The notes beneath the pieces were generated by a model that made no database searches, had not been told where the DNA came from, and saw only the letters and a program-made list of their open reading frames with translations. From Faecalibacterium taiwanense (lineage in GTDB: Bacteria > Bacillota > Clostridia > Oscillospirales > Ruminococcaceae): a DNA stretch of 64,000 bases. Shown here piece by piece: positions 35,831-43,980 of the stretch. Position 1 is the stretch's first letter. Each line of letters begins with the position of its first letter. The DNA lies in the NCBI RefSeq assembly GCF_036632915.2, contig NZ_CP155552.1, positions 2,891,390 to 2,955,389 of the forward strand. The letters are read 5' to 3'. The translations under genes were made by a program, and so were the position numbers.

Positions 35831-37363
35831 TTAGATAATTGGGAATGTTTCTTTGTCAAACTGCGTAACATTGAACACGATACGCCACTCGACATCATCA
35901 CCAACCGGTTCAAAGTGCAGAGCAGAACAAGCAGCATGAAGTTTTTCTTGTGAATTTGTTCCATATATAACTGCTGTCGGACCATCTGCACCACCAATAA
36001 CACCAACAACAAAACAGGAACTACTGCCAACTGGACGGAACGAATGATCGTCTGGTGTAACTTCTATCGGTCTATCGCCTTCATCACAGTCAAAAACCGA
36101 AATGTTCTCCATCGGTTCAGGGGTAAGTGTATAACTCATGGCAATATAATGTGTCGGATAAATCCAGCGATCAGAACCAAAACTATTTTGAGGAACTGTC
36201 TGCTGTTCTATTTCCTGCACGGTCAGTGTATGGGTTATTCCGCTAACAGGATGGGAAAACATAAATGAATCTCCGGGTGCGTGAACTTTGAAATGTGAGC
36301 CTGGAACTTGTCCTGGTTGCTGCTCCATTGTAAGAAAAAGTTTATTGATTTCAGGGTGATGCTTGGTTCCCCAAGGAAATACGTCTCTGCATATGACCCA
36401 GCCATAAGTACTATCCAGCCCATAATGGTCGATTGCCCATTTTGCTTCCAACTCATTGATAACGCCATCTGGCAGACAAGGATTAAAGCTCACAGCGCAG
36501 CCATGGGTTGTCTGTAATATTTTCTCGTTTAACTTCAAGCAAGGTTTGAAGTTAAAACAAAGTGGGTTTTCCCATTCCATCTGCATCTGTTGCTCACGGG
36601 TAAAATTTTCACATGAGTCATTTTCCCAGTCCAGATTCCATTTTTTCATGAAGTCACGGATGCTTTCTGAATCAACTCGCATACAAAAATCAACGACAAG
36701 TCCTTTGCTACATGAATAAGCTGCCGGAATTACCCAATGATATCCAGCCCAATCGAATTGTTTATCCAGCTTGATCTCTTTTCCGGCACGGTCTTTACCT
36801 CGATGTCCCCAGAAATCTCCATCAAAGTAGACCTTCCATTCAGGGGCAACCAATTCTGCTTCTGAAGTCATATCATTATCGTAATAATCTTCTGTGTATT
36901 TAATCTGACTGTAATCAAAGGAAGATTGCAGGTTTTTGATATATGTCCACGGTTGTTCCATAGGCAACAAATTCATCTTCTCTGAAATTTCCGATAAAGT
37001 TTGCTGTTGTTCCTGGGTTGTAGGGTTTTCATTGAGAAAGGCTTCAAACTGTGCTTCGTTCCACATCCACGCTTGTTCCACTGCCGCCACATCACCACAA
37101 GCCAGTATAAGCCGCAGAAAGTCGGTAAAATTTTCAGCTACTGGATGAACATAATCAGGAGAAGTATTCATGGGGCTGACAGAGAAAACCATCTCTCCAA
37201 ATCCACGAATGAAACAGAAGTGGATACCATCTATCCCTGCCCATCCAAAAACCGATGCCCCTTTTGGGGTACAAAAATAATTTGTATTATCCTCACGGAG
37301 TTCAACTCCCACAGGACTTAAATCGACACCCCGCTGTAAAAATTTTTTCAAAATTCTATTCAT
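35831..37363 (-). CDS. Large cargo protein of unknown function
   Basis: 510 residues starting MNRILKKFLQRGVDLSPVGV. Soluble, rich in W, F and acidic residues, with IGGADGPTAVIYG near the C-terminus, a stretch I know only from sodium-pump decarboxylase beta subunits and scattered clostridial proteins. No catalytic motif recognised. It sits between oriT and the recombinase genes as the only large cargo gene of the element. It is AT-richer than its neighbours. Good open frame with no break. Confidence 0.6.
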   Translation of the reverse strand: MNRILKKFLQRGVDLSPVGVELREDNTNYFCTPKGASVFGWAGIDGIHFCFIRGFGEMVFSVSPMNTSPDYVHPVAENFTDFLRLILACGDVAAVEQAWMWNEAQFEAFLNENPTTQEQQQTLSEISEKMNLLPMEQPWTYIKNLQSSFDYSQIKYTEDYYDNDMTSEAELVAPEWKVYFDGDFWGHRGKDRAGKEIKLDKQFDWAGYHWVIPAAYSCSKGLVVDFCMRVDSESIRDFMKKWNLDWENDSCENFTREQQMQMEWENPLCFNFKPCLKLNEKILQTTHGCAVSFNPCLPDGVINELEAKWAIDHYGLDSTYGWVICRDVFPWGTKHHPEINKLFLTMEQQPGQVPGSHFKVHAPGDSFMFSHPVSGITHTLTVQEIEQQTVPQNSFGSDRWIYPTHYIAMSYTLTPEPMENISVFDCDEGDRPIEVTPDDHSFRPVGSSSCFVVGVIGGADGPTAVIYGTNSQEKLHAACSALHFEPVGDDVEWRIVFNVTQFDKETFPII

Positions 37364-37418
37364 TAAGCATCCCCCCATAAAATTAGTGCTATCACGCTCT
37401 TTATTGTAGTAAATTTTA

Positions 37419-37778
37419 TCACAAGAGTGTGAATAAATCTACTGGCGAATGCTGAAACCGCCCGAACAGTTTCTTTCTGCTCAGGCGGCTTTCTTCATCT
37501 ATTTTCTTTCTTCTGCTGCACTTGTTCATGGGCTTCCTGCTGAACATCAGCCCAGCGGAAAAGCCATACTTGAAGTGACTTTCACTTTCTTCACATTGGG
37601 CGATTGCTGTCTGCGCCCGGAGTTCCTGCACCAGCTCATAGTCCTCTTTGCTGAGCCGTTGGGACAACTGCTCCATGAGCTTTTCACAGGCTATGACTGC
37701 CTTTCGGTATTCCGGTGATGTAGGTACAACTGTCTCGCAGGGATAAAACTCCCCATTATACATGGCTTCCAAAATCAT
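37419..37778 (-). CDS. DUF6809-like small protein, end frameshifted
   Basis: The first 78 residues (MILEAMYNGEFYPCETVVPT ... SHFKYGFSAGLM) match a small helical family seen next to TnpV. Adding one base at 37543 gives a natural ending QQEAHEQVQQKKENR and a stop at 37495. As written, the frame runs to 37419. Confidence 0.6.
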   Translation of the reverse strand: MILEAMYNGEFYPCETVVPTSPEYRKAVIACEKLMEQLSQRLSKEDYELVQELRAQTAIAQCEESESHFKYGFSAGLMFSRKPMNKCSRRKKIDEESRLSRKKLFGRFQHSPVDLFTLL

Positions 37779-37791
37779 AGCTTTACCTCTC

Positions 37792-38169
37792 TCAACAGTA
37801 GATTAGTTCCGTCTTGATGATTTCCTCTGCCCGGCAGCGGATGGAGTTCATTGACTGCACCCATAACATCTGATTTTCCGCTTTCATGGCTTCGGTCACG
37901 CCCTCGGCTTTCATCATCTGCCGGATAATCAAGTCCAGCCTGTCTGCCGCCTGCTCGTTCAGATCGGCAACGACGGTGTGGAGCCTGCCGGACAAAATTA
38001 GCTCGTTGTAAAGCATGGGACGGTGCAATTTCAGATAGGACTGGTGCAAGCGTCCCCAATGCCCAATAGGTCGGCGTTCCTCCGGCAGCTTCAAGTCCGG
38101 CACATAGTAGTCGCCCACCAACACATAGTCCATACCGTTCTCATGGATTCTCGGTTTCAACTCTTTCAT
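37792..38169 (-). CDS. tnpV: TnpV-family transposon protein
   Basis: 125 residues: GDYYVPDLKLPEERRPIGHW, LKLHRPMLYNELILSGRLH and ENQMLWVQSMNSIRCRAEEI are the TnpV signature blocks. Found with TnpX-type recombinases; function uncertain. Sits 4 bp after the recombinase gene. Confidence 0.85.
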   Translation of the reverse strand: MKELKPRIHENGMDYVLVGDYYVPDLKLPEERRPIGHWGRLHQSYLKLHRPMLYNELILSGRLHTVVADLNEQAADRLDLIIRQMMKAEGVTEAMKAENQMLWVQSMNSIRCRAEEIIKTELIYC

Positions 38170-38173
38170 AAAA

Positions 38174-40051
38174 TCACGCTCCCTTTCTCGGTCCCAGCTG
38201 CGGCAAACTGCTCACCGGGATAAATACCCCTCTGGCAATATCCTCGGTGCGGATTGCCTGTTTTCTGGCTTCAATCTCCGCTTTTTTCTTGGCTTTCGTG
38301 CGCTCCTCATACTCTTTCTGTTTACCATTGGCTTTCCGCTTCAAGTAGTTCTGGTGGAGCCTGTCCTTGCGTTCCTCACGCTTGCGGATTTCCTCTAATT
38401 CTTCCGGGGTCAGCTCCACTTCGCCAAACGCAGGGGGAACGAAACGACCCACGAAATTGAAGTAAATCTCGACCTCCTGTGTGGTCTGAATACTGCCCTT
38501 GCGGTCACGCTCATGCACAAGGATTTTCTCAATAAACTCATTGAGCATGGCAATCGTCAGCTTGTCGAAGTTCTCATACTTGTCAATCAGAGCGATAAAA
38601 CGGTCAGCGTCCTTTTCGTGTTTTTCATAGCTCTTGATAGCTTTTTCCAGAGCAGAGATTTCGGCGGTAAGCTCGGACTGTTCCTTTTCGTATTGAGCGT
38701 CCAGAGTGGCGTATCTGCTGTCGGACAGCTTGCCTAAAATGTTGTCCTCATAGATTTTGCAGAGCAGGACTTCCAGCTCGGAAACTCTCTGCTTTGCGGT
38801 GGCAAGGCGTGTCCGCTGTTTCCTGACCTCTGTGGTCTGCTGGCTGGACTGCGCTTCCTGCACCACACGGACAAACTCGGCTCGGTCATGCTTGGCATAC
38901 TCGGCAATAGCTTTGAGCATTTCGGAAACAAGGGACAGAACCACATCTTCATTGATACGGTGCTGTGTCGTGCAGAGCTTTCCAACTGGGACTTTGCTGT
39001 ATTGGGAACAGGTATATTGAGAAATACGCTTGCCGTTGTTGGTACGGTGGACATACATCTTGCCGCCGCAATCGGCACAATAGAGCAAGCCCGTGAGGGG
39101 AGCTGCTTCGCCCCAGCCGTCCGGGTAGCGTCTGACATTCCCACGGATTTTCTGCACAAGGTCAAAGGTCTGCTGGTCAATGATAGGCTCATGGGTATTC
39201 TCGAAAATTGTCCATTCGTCCTCCGGGACATAATGGCTTTTCTTGTCCTTGAAGTGCTTTCGGGTCTTGAAATTGATGGTGTGTCCCAGATATTCACGCT
39301 TTTCAAGAATGTTGCAGATGGTGGAAGAACCCCAGTCGTACACATCTTTGAAAGTCTTATTCTTGTTCACACCCTCGCCGTGCTGGGCAAGGTAAGCGGA
39401 CGGAATAAGCACCTTTTCCGATTTCAGTTTGCTGGCGATCTGATACGGACCGTAGCCGTCAATCGTCATGGAAAAGATACGCTTTACCACTTCGGCGGCT
39501 TCGGGGTCAATCAACCATTGGTCTCTGGCTTCATTCCAGAGATAGCCGTAAATGACCGTGCCTGTAAGGTGCTTGCCGGACTTGCCTTTGGACTGGAAAG
39601 TGGAACGGATTTTACGGCTGGTGTCTCTGGCGTAATACTCGTTCATAATGTTGCGGAAAGGGGTAAAATCATCGTCCCCTCTGGCACTGTCCACGCCGTC
39701 ATTGATGGCGATAAGGCGAACGCCACGCTGACGCAGGATTTCCATAATCTGACCGACTTTCAGATAGTCACGACCCATGCGGCTCATGTCCTTGATACAC
39801 AGATACTCCACATTTCCGGCTTCAACCTCTTTCATCATTGCCAGAAATCCGGGACGGTCAAAGCAAGTGCCGCTAATGCCATCGTCCGTGAAATGGACAA
39901 TGTTTGTAAAGCCCTGCCGTGCGGCGAACTCCTCCAACATAGCCTTTTGATTGGAAATGGAATTGCTCTCACGCTGTTGGTCATCATCTTTGCCAAAGTC
40001 ATCACGGCTCAGTCGTTCGTACAGAGCTGTGATTTTCTCGCTTTTTCTCAT
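38174..40051 (-). CDS. Large serine recombinase (TnpX/TndX type)
   Basis: 625 residues. Catalytic Ser15 in LYERLSRDD, RESNSISNQ, and GRDYLKVGQIMEILRQRGVR in the resolvase domain; recombinase domain in the middle; zinc ribbon with YCADCGGKM and CTTQH; C-terminal coiled coil and basic tail. Length fits TnpX. It lies 89 bp from the right end of the element and should catalyse excision at the GG core. Confidence 0.92.
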   Translation of the reverse strand: MRKSEKITALYERLSRDDFGKDDDQQRESNSISNQKAMLEEFAARQGFTNIVHFTDDGISGTCFDRPGFLAMMKEVEAGNVEYLCIKDMSRMGRDYLKVGQIMEILRQRGVRLIAINDGVDSARGDDDFTPFRNIMNEYYARDTSRKIRSTFQSKGKSGKHLTGTVIYGYLWNEARDQWLIDPEAAEVVKRIFSMTIDGYGPYQIASKLKSEKVLIPSAYLAQHGEGVNKNKTFKDVYDWGSSTICNILEKREYLGHTINFKTRKHFKDKKSHYVPEDEWTIFENTHEPIIDQQTFDLVQKIRGNVRRYPDGWGEAAPLTGLLYCADCGGKMYVHRTNNGKRISQYTCSQYSKVPVGKLCTTQHRINEDVVLSLVSEMLKAIAEYAKHDRAEFVRVVQEAQSSQQTTEVRKQRTRLATAKQRVSELEVLLCKIYEDNILGKLSDSRYATLDAQYEKEQSELTAEISALEKAIKSYEKHEKDADRFIALIDKYENFDKLTIAMLNEFIEKILVHERDRKGSIQTTQEVEIYFNFVGRFVPPAFGEVELTPEELEEIRKREERKDRLHQNYLKRKANGKQKEYEERTKAKKKAEIEARKQAIRTEDIARGVFIPVSSLPQLGPRKGA

Positions 40052-40140
40052 AGCTTGCGCTCCTTTCTTCGGTTTTAGGTTGTGTGTTCTAAGAGACTTC
40101 CCAACCGCTTGATTAAGAAGTCTTTTAGAGCATACAACAC

Positions 40141-40317
40141 CTGCAGCCAGCTTGTAAAGTTTGTACTGCCGTCCGGTAAAGCTGTTGGGCTTCTTTTTGC
40201 CAGTTCTTCAAACAGCAGATCCACCGGGTTCTGGTATTCCTCGTCGTCCTCCAGCACCTGCATGGTGTTCAGCATTTCCAGCAGGGTGGCGAAGTTTTGC
40301 TCCTCGACCGGGGCTGT
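40141..40317 (-). pseudogene. traG internal fragment beyond the insertion
   Basis: Encodes PVEEQNFATLLEMLNTMQVL and continues to the KLAAG codons at the GG insertion point (40140-40141). It matches the intact copy at 63720-63900. A T5 run at 40194-40198 is one base short compared with that copy. Homology stops near 40317, so the 5' end of this traG copy is lost. Confidence 0.75.
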
Positions 40318-40503
40318 TTGTGTGCCCGTTTCCGAAAATTTTTGCTCGCCGGGTAATATTTGCGATCTTACCGACGAATGCACTAACGGCTGTCAGGGTG
40401 GAACCATTTCAGATGCACACTCTTACTGTGGTTCCTCTTGCTGACAATAGTTCATTCACAGTAGTGGATAGCTTATAAATTTCTAATTGGGTTTGCATAA
40501 TGG

Positions 40504-40548
40504 AAAGCCTCGTTGATTTTGCTATACAAGCGAAATCAACGAGGCTTT
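40504..40548. terminator. Long perfect hairpin terminator
   Basis: 16-bp stem aaagcctcgttgattt / aaatcaacgaggcttt. The stretch 40318-40503 between traG remnant and this hairpin has no gene I can support. Confidence 0.75.
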
Positions 40549-40556
40549 TAAAGATG

Positions 40557-40585
40557 TTGACAATTTTGCTACTATGTTATACAAT
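40557..40585 (+). promoter_or_regulatory. Promoter of the PadR operon with internal dyad
   Basis: TTGACA, 17-bp spacer, TACAAT: near consensus. The -10 lies in an interrupted dyad (actat ... atagt, 40571-40590), a likely site for PadR autorepression. Confidence 0.8.
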
Positions 40586-40626
40586 ATAGTAAAGACATTT
40601 TTCAATAGAAAAGAGGTGAAGACATA

Positions 40627-40956
40627 ATGGGAAGCAACCCACAACTACTCAAAGGTGTAATAGAATTTTGTGTCCTAAAAATAATTAGTCAGAAACCGAC
40701 TTACGGATATGAAATACTATCACAGCTAAAAAGTACTGGCTTTTCAAATTTTACAGAAAGCACATTGTATCCGTTGCTCTTTCGTTTAGAACAACGCAAA
40801 GCCGTGACTGTTGAACGATTTTCATCACCCAAGGGTCCTAGCCGCAAATATTATATTGTCACATCACAAGGTTTGAATGAACTTCATCAATTCCGCGAAA
40901 ATTGGTTTGAACTTTGCCAATTAGTAGATAAAGTTTTTGAGGAGGAGTCAAAATGA
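40627..40956 (+). CDS. PadR-family regulator
   Basis: 109 residues. KGVIEFCVLKIISQKPTYGY, FTESTLYPLLFRLEQRKAV and GPSRKYYIVTSQGLNEL are the PadR winged-helix core. Dimeric repressors of this type usually control the membrane protein or pump encoded next to them. Strong promoter and ribosome site (gaggtg). Stop overlaps the next start as ATGA. Confidence 0.9.
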   Translation: MGSNPQLLKGVIEFCVLKIISQKPTYGYEILSQLKSTGFSNFTESTLYPLLFRLEQRKAVTVERFSSPKGPSRKYYIVTSQGLNELHQFRENWFELCQLVDKVFEEESK

Positions 40957-41623
40957 CAAATAAGTACTTTTCATTAAAAAGGCTAACCGTCTAAGAATGA
41001 CATTTGTTTCCGACACAAGCCAATCTCAAATAAAAGAGGTTGTACGTTATCTAAAACGTGTGAGCTGGGACTTTTGTGGAATTGAATTGCTGTATAGTGA
41101 CTTAATTGATATGACAATCGAAGCAAATAAAAATGGGCAGGAATTATTCGATGTCGTTACAGATGCAAAAACTTTTGCAAACAGCGTAAAAAACGAATTG
41201 AATCGATTGACAATATTTGATTATTTTTTGGTACTATTTCCTCCTTTTCTTTTCTGGGGATGGGGCATTGAAGGGCTTGTTTTACTGTTACTGGTGCCAC
41301 AATTTGAATTCGGATTGTCGTTGGGTTATTTAATTCAGTTCTCTATTTGCCTGATTTCCGCATGTGTCTTGTTGAGACGTATTATGGAAAAGGTCGGTTT
41401 TCCTCCTAGCAAACATCGTATGAAGTTTGCTGCATTTATGGTTGCATATGTCATTACATTGTATCTGGTGGGTCTTGTTCTTAATAACTTCTGGGGAAAT
41501 ATTGTACTTATACATTTTTCGGCCCCACTTTTAACTCTAGGTTGTCTTTTGATAGGTTCGCTATGTTACTTCATTCGTTTTTATTTCTATGAACATGACC
41601 GCCGACTAGATTCACGTGTATAA
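40953..41623 (+). CDS. PadR-associated membrane protein, frameshifted near the start
   Basis: Restored length about 223 residues. The ATG at 40953 starts MTNKYFSLK; after an A5 run (40976-40980), where one A appears missing, the frame continues as ...MTFVSDTSQSQIKEVVRYLK to the stop at 41623. N-terminal third is cytosolic and helical, then four membrane helices. This arrangement is usual for membrane partners of PadR repressors. No transport function can be assigned. Confidence 0.65.
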
Positions 41624-41639
41624 GATTTCTGCACTTTTG

Positions 41640-41772
41640 CATGTGCAAGCAGGGCGTCCGTATATACAAACGCCATTTTTGCTCTGCAAAATGCTTGTTG
41701 GGATAGTCCCAAACCCTTTGTGTACTGCATCCGCTGGATGCAGGCTGCGCATTTGCGCCAAATGCTTCTATA
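41640..41772. repeat. Dispersed two-hairpin element, copy 2
   Basis: Hairpins TTGGGA-tag-TCCCAA (41698-41712) and CTGCATCC-gct-GGATGCAG (41725-41743) in the same order as at 25213-25340, with changed but still paired stems. It directly follows the relaxase terminator, so it may be the end region of the ICE or part of its transfer-origin area. Confidence 0.55.
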
Positions 41773-41780
41773 ACGAAAAA

Positions 41781-41824
41781 GAACACCGAGGACTCCCCAA
41801 AAACGGGAAGAATCCTCGGTGTTC
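41781..41824 (-). terminator. Terminator after the relaxase gene
   Basis: Stem gaacaccgagga / tcctcggtgttc, followed on the minus strand by T-rich sequence. Confidence 0.8.
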
Positions 41825-41829
41825 TCTGT

Positions 41830-43248
41830 TTATCGGGTCTGCGCTTTATCCTTGGGGACCTTTTCTTCTGCGAAAAACATCTCTACATTCTTCTGAGCTT
41901 TCATCAGTTCCTGCATCTCGTTCCGTGCCTTGCGGTAGTCCGGGTAGGCTGCTTTCTTCTTGGTCAGCAGTTCTGCGAACTCCGCATCCAACGCCTTGAC
42001 CTTCGGCAATTTTTGTAGCCCTGCCTCGTCAAAGGCAGCCTTCGCCGCCTTGTGCAGGGTGATTTCCTCCCGATGAGCTTCCAAAAACTTTTTACTGTAC
42101 CCTGACTTGCGGTAGGCATCATAGACCGGACGGGTCTTGGCGTAGTTGATGATGTGGGTTTTCAGCACGGCAATTTCTGTCAACCTTGCTTCCGCTGCCT
42201 TGATGGAATCCCCCATAGCATGATAGCATTCTGTTGCCGCCGCTGCACGTTCCCGCAGTTCTTCGGCGCTGCCGATTTTCTGCTCCTGTAAAAATAGCAG
42301 CGTTTTGGACATCTCTTTCAGGTTGAACTTCGTTGCCCACTTTTTGTAGCCGACACTTTTGCCCTCTGCCATTTTTCCCTGAATATCCACCAGCAACTGG
42401 AAGGGCTGTTCTTTCGGCGGCTGCTTCTGGTACGGCTGGTGTTTTGCCTTGCCCTCCAGCACCGCCTTGATCTCGTCCTCACCATAGCCGGTGCCCAGAG
42501 TGCGGAACCGGATAAAACGTTTCTGTCCCTTGCCCTTCACCGCCGTGTGCTTGCCACGCTTCGCCTCATATCCCTGCCGCTCCAGTTTTTGCAGAAAGAC
42601 TTCAAAACTTGCAGGCTTCTCGTTCAGCAGGATGCCGTCGATTACGGCGCACAGCTTATCACGATTGCTTTCTTTGAGTGGATAAAGTGTGCGCTTTTGC
42701 CGCTCCCGGTACGGCTTGATTTCAATAACAGACAGCTGATGTTCCAGACAAATCAAATCGCTCAACCGCTGTACCGCAAGCCCGGACAATAAAAAATCCC
42801 GGAATTTCCGGGTGCTGTCCAGCGCAGTGGAGTTATAAATAATGTGGTTGTGGATGTGCTGCCGGTCCGTGTGGGTAGCAACGATAAAAGCGTGCTTGCC
42901 TTTCGTGAACCGCATGGCAAGCTTATAACCGACCTTGTTGGCTTCTTCGGCGGTGATTTCTCCGGGTTTGAACGACTGCCGAATCTGATATGCGATCACA
43001 TCACTTTTCTGCCTGCGCCCAGTCATCAGTTCATACTGGCGTTTGGAGATCATAAATTCTTCATCCACGGTCAAGGGACTGCATTCGTAACTGCTGACCA
43101 GCTCGCCCTGCTGAGTTTTGTCCGGGTTCTGGGCGTAATCTGTTCGGCTTTTCAGGCAGGCCGCAACGGATTTTCCCTTGTTTTTGTGCAGTGCAATCAA
43201 TCGTGTTGCAGCCAGTTTGACCACCTCCCGGCAAAGGAAATGCCGCAC
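41830..43248 (-). CDS. ICE relaxase (MOBP-type mobilization nuclease)
   Basis: 472 residues. Typical N-terminus AATRLIALHKNKGKSVAACL, then SDVIAYQIRQSFKPGEIT and the metal-binding HTDRQHIHNHIIYNSTAL motif. The C-terminal half is coiled coil. Nicks the ICE origin and leads DNA through the VirD4/VirB4 channel. The start is uncertain: GTG at 43248 or GTG at 43224 near ggaggtg. Preceded by the small membrane protein and mobC genes. Confidence 0.88.
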   Translation of the reverse strand: MRHFLCREVVKLAATRLIALHKNKGKSVAACLKSRTDYAQNPDKTQQGELVSSYECSPLTVDEEFMISKRQYELMTGRRQKSDVIAYQIRQSFKPGEITAEEANKVGYKLAMRFTKGKHAFIVATHTDRQHIHNHIIYNSTALDSTRKFRDFLLSGLAVQRLSDLICLEHQLSVIEIKPYRERQKRTLYPLKESNRDKLCAVIDGILLNEKPASFEVFLQKLERQGYEAKRGKHTAVKGKGQKRFIRFRTLGTGYGEDEIKAVLEGKAKHQPYQKQPPKEQPFQLLVDIQGKMAEGKSVGYKKWATKFNLKEMSKTLLFLQEQKIGSAEELRERAAAATECYHAMGDSIKAAEARLTEIAVLKTHIINYAKTRPVYDAYRKSGYSKKFLEAHREEITLHKAAKAAFDEAGLQKLPKVKALDAEFAELLTKKKAAYPDYRKARNEMQELMKAQKNVEMFFAEEKVPKDKAQTR

Positions 43249-43266
43249 ATCGGCGGCATAAAAATT

Positions 43267-43542
43267 TTATAGTTCTGCAATCCAACCACTGAACCATTCC
43301 ACGGCTTCTACAATGACTGTCCCAGCAGTGATAAGCAGGAAGCATCCAAACTCTGCCACCAGCAAAATCAAAAATTGCAGCCACTCCCGGCAGTACAGCG
43401 TATAAAGGCCGCAGCCGAAGATATACAGCATGGGCAGCGCCAGCACAAACGCTGACAGGTTCAGCGTCCATTTCAGCATCAGCGCAAGGAAAGCCGTAAG
43501 CAGCCAAAACGGGAAAACGATCATCTTAAAAACGAACCTCAT
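43267..43542 (-). CDS. Small membrane protein next to relaxase (CD1845-like)
   Basis: 91 residues with three hydrophobic segments (MIVFPFWLLTAFLALMLKW...). A protein of this kind sits at this place in Tn1549-type elements. Start chosen as ATG 43542; a GTG three codons upstream is too close to the ribosome site. Confidence 0.6.
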   Translation of the reverse strand: MRFVFKMIVFPFWLLTAFLALMLKWTLNLSAFVLALPMLYIFGCGLYTLYCREWLQFLILLVAEFGCFLLITAGTVIVEAVEWFSGWIAEL

Positions 43543-43647
43543 GTCCAGCACCTACCTTTCGTCCCTATTATAAAGGTGTCAACGATTGCTTTGCAAGGAT
43601 GTCAACCCTTATGTACCCCCGCAGCCCTCCAACTACGGGGGAAAATT

Positions 43648-43980
43648 TTAGAGTTCTGCCAGCCGAGCGAGAATTTTTCTGCCAATGTCGATCAGCTCGT
43701 CCAGCCGCTGCCGCAGGTCCTCCATGTCGGCGGCGTAGACTTTGCCGCACTCGTTGGCACGTTTGGCGTACTGGTTGAGGTTGTTGCTGCACATTTGGAG
43801 CAGATAAGCCATGCGGCGCAGTTCCTTCAGGTCGAGGTGCAGGCAGTAACCGTCCAGAGCCATCTTGCGGATATAGGCGCTCAGGCTGCGGATGCCTATG
43901 CCCAGCATCTTTTCATAGATACGATTTTTCTCCGCTTTTGTGGTTCTCAGGATGATGATCTCGTCCCGTTTTTCCCTCAC
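43648..43980 (-). CDS. mobC: MobC-type relaxosome protein
   Basis: 110 residues: ribbon-helix-helix start (IIILRTTKAEKNRIYEKMLG), then LSAYIRKMALDG and LLQMCSNNLNQYAKRANECG, the MobC signature. GTG start at 43980 overlaps the stop of the giant gene upstream (GTGA). Helps the relaxase bind the origin. A GC-rich hairpin follows at 43616-43641. Confidence 0.85.
   Translation of the reverse strand: MREKRDEIIILRTTKAEKNRIYEKMLGIGIRSLSAYIRKMALDGYCLHLDLKELRRMAYLLQMCSNNLNQYAKRANECGKVYAADMEDLRQRLDELIDIGRKILARLAEL

Larger units (their letters stand above)
31466..40140. mobile_element. 8.7 kb integrative mobilizable element inserted in traG
   Basis: Bounded on both sides by traG sequence that rejoins exactly at ctggctgcaGGaaagaccgc. 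It carries a large serine recombinase at its right end, TnpV- and TnpW-type proteins, a MobA/MobL relaxase with oriT, a Toprim/RecA-like helicase gene, a DUF3847 gene and one large cargo gene. Gene set and 2-bp core match integrative mobilizable elements that use TnpX/TndX-type recombinases. The host ICE copy is itself a remnant. Confidence 0.8.
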
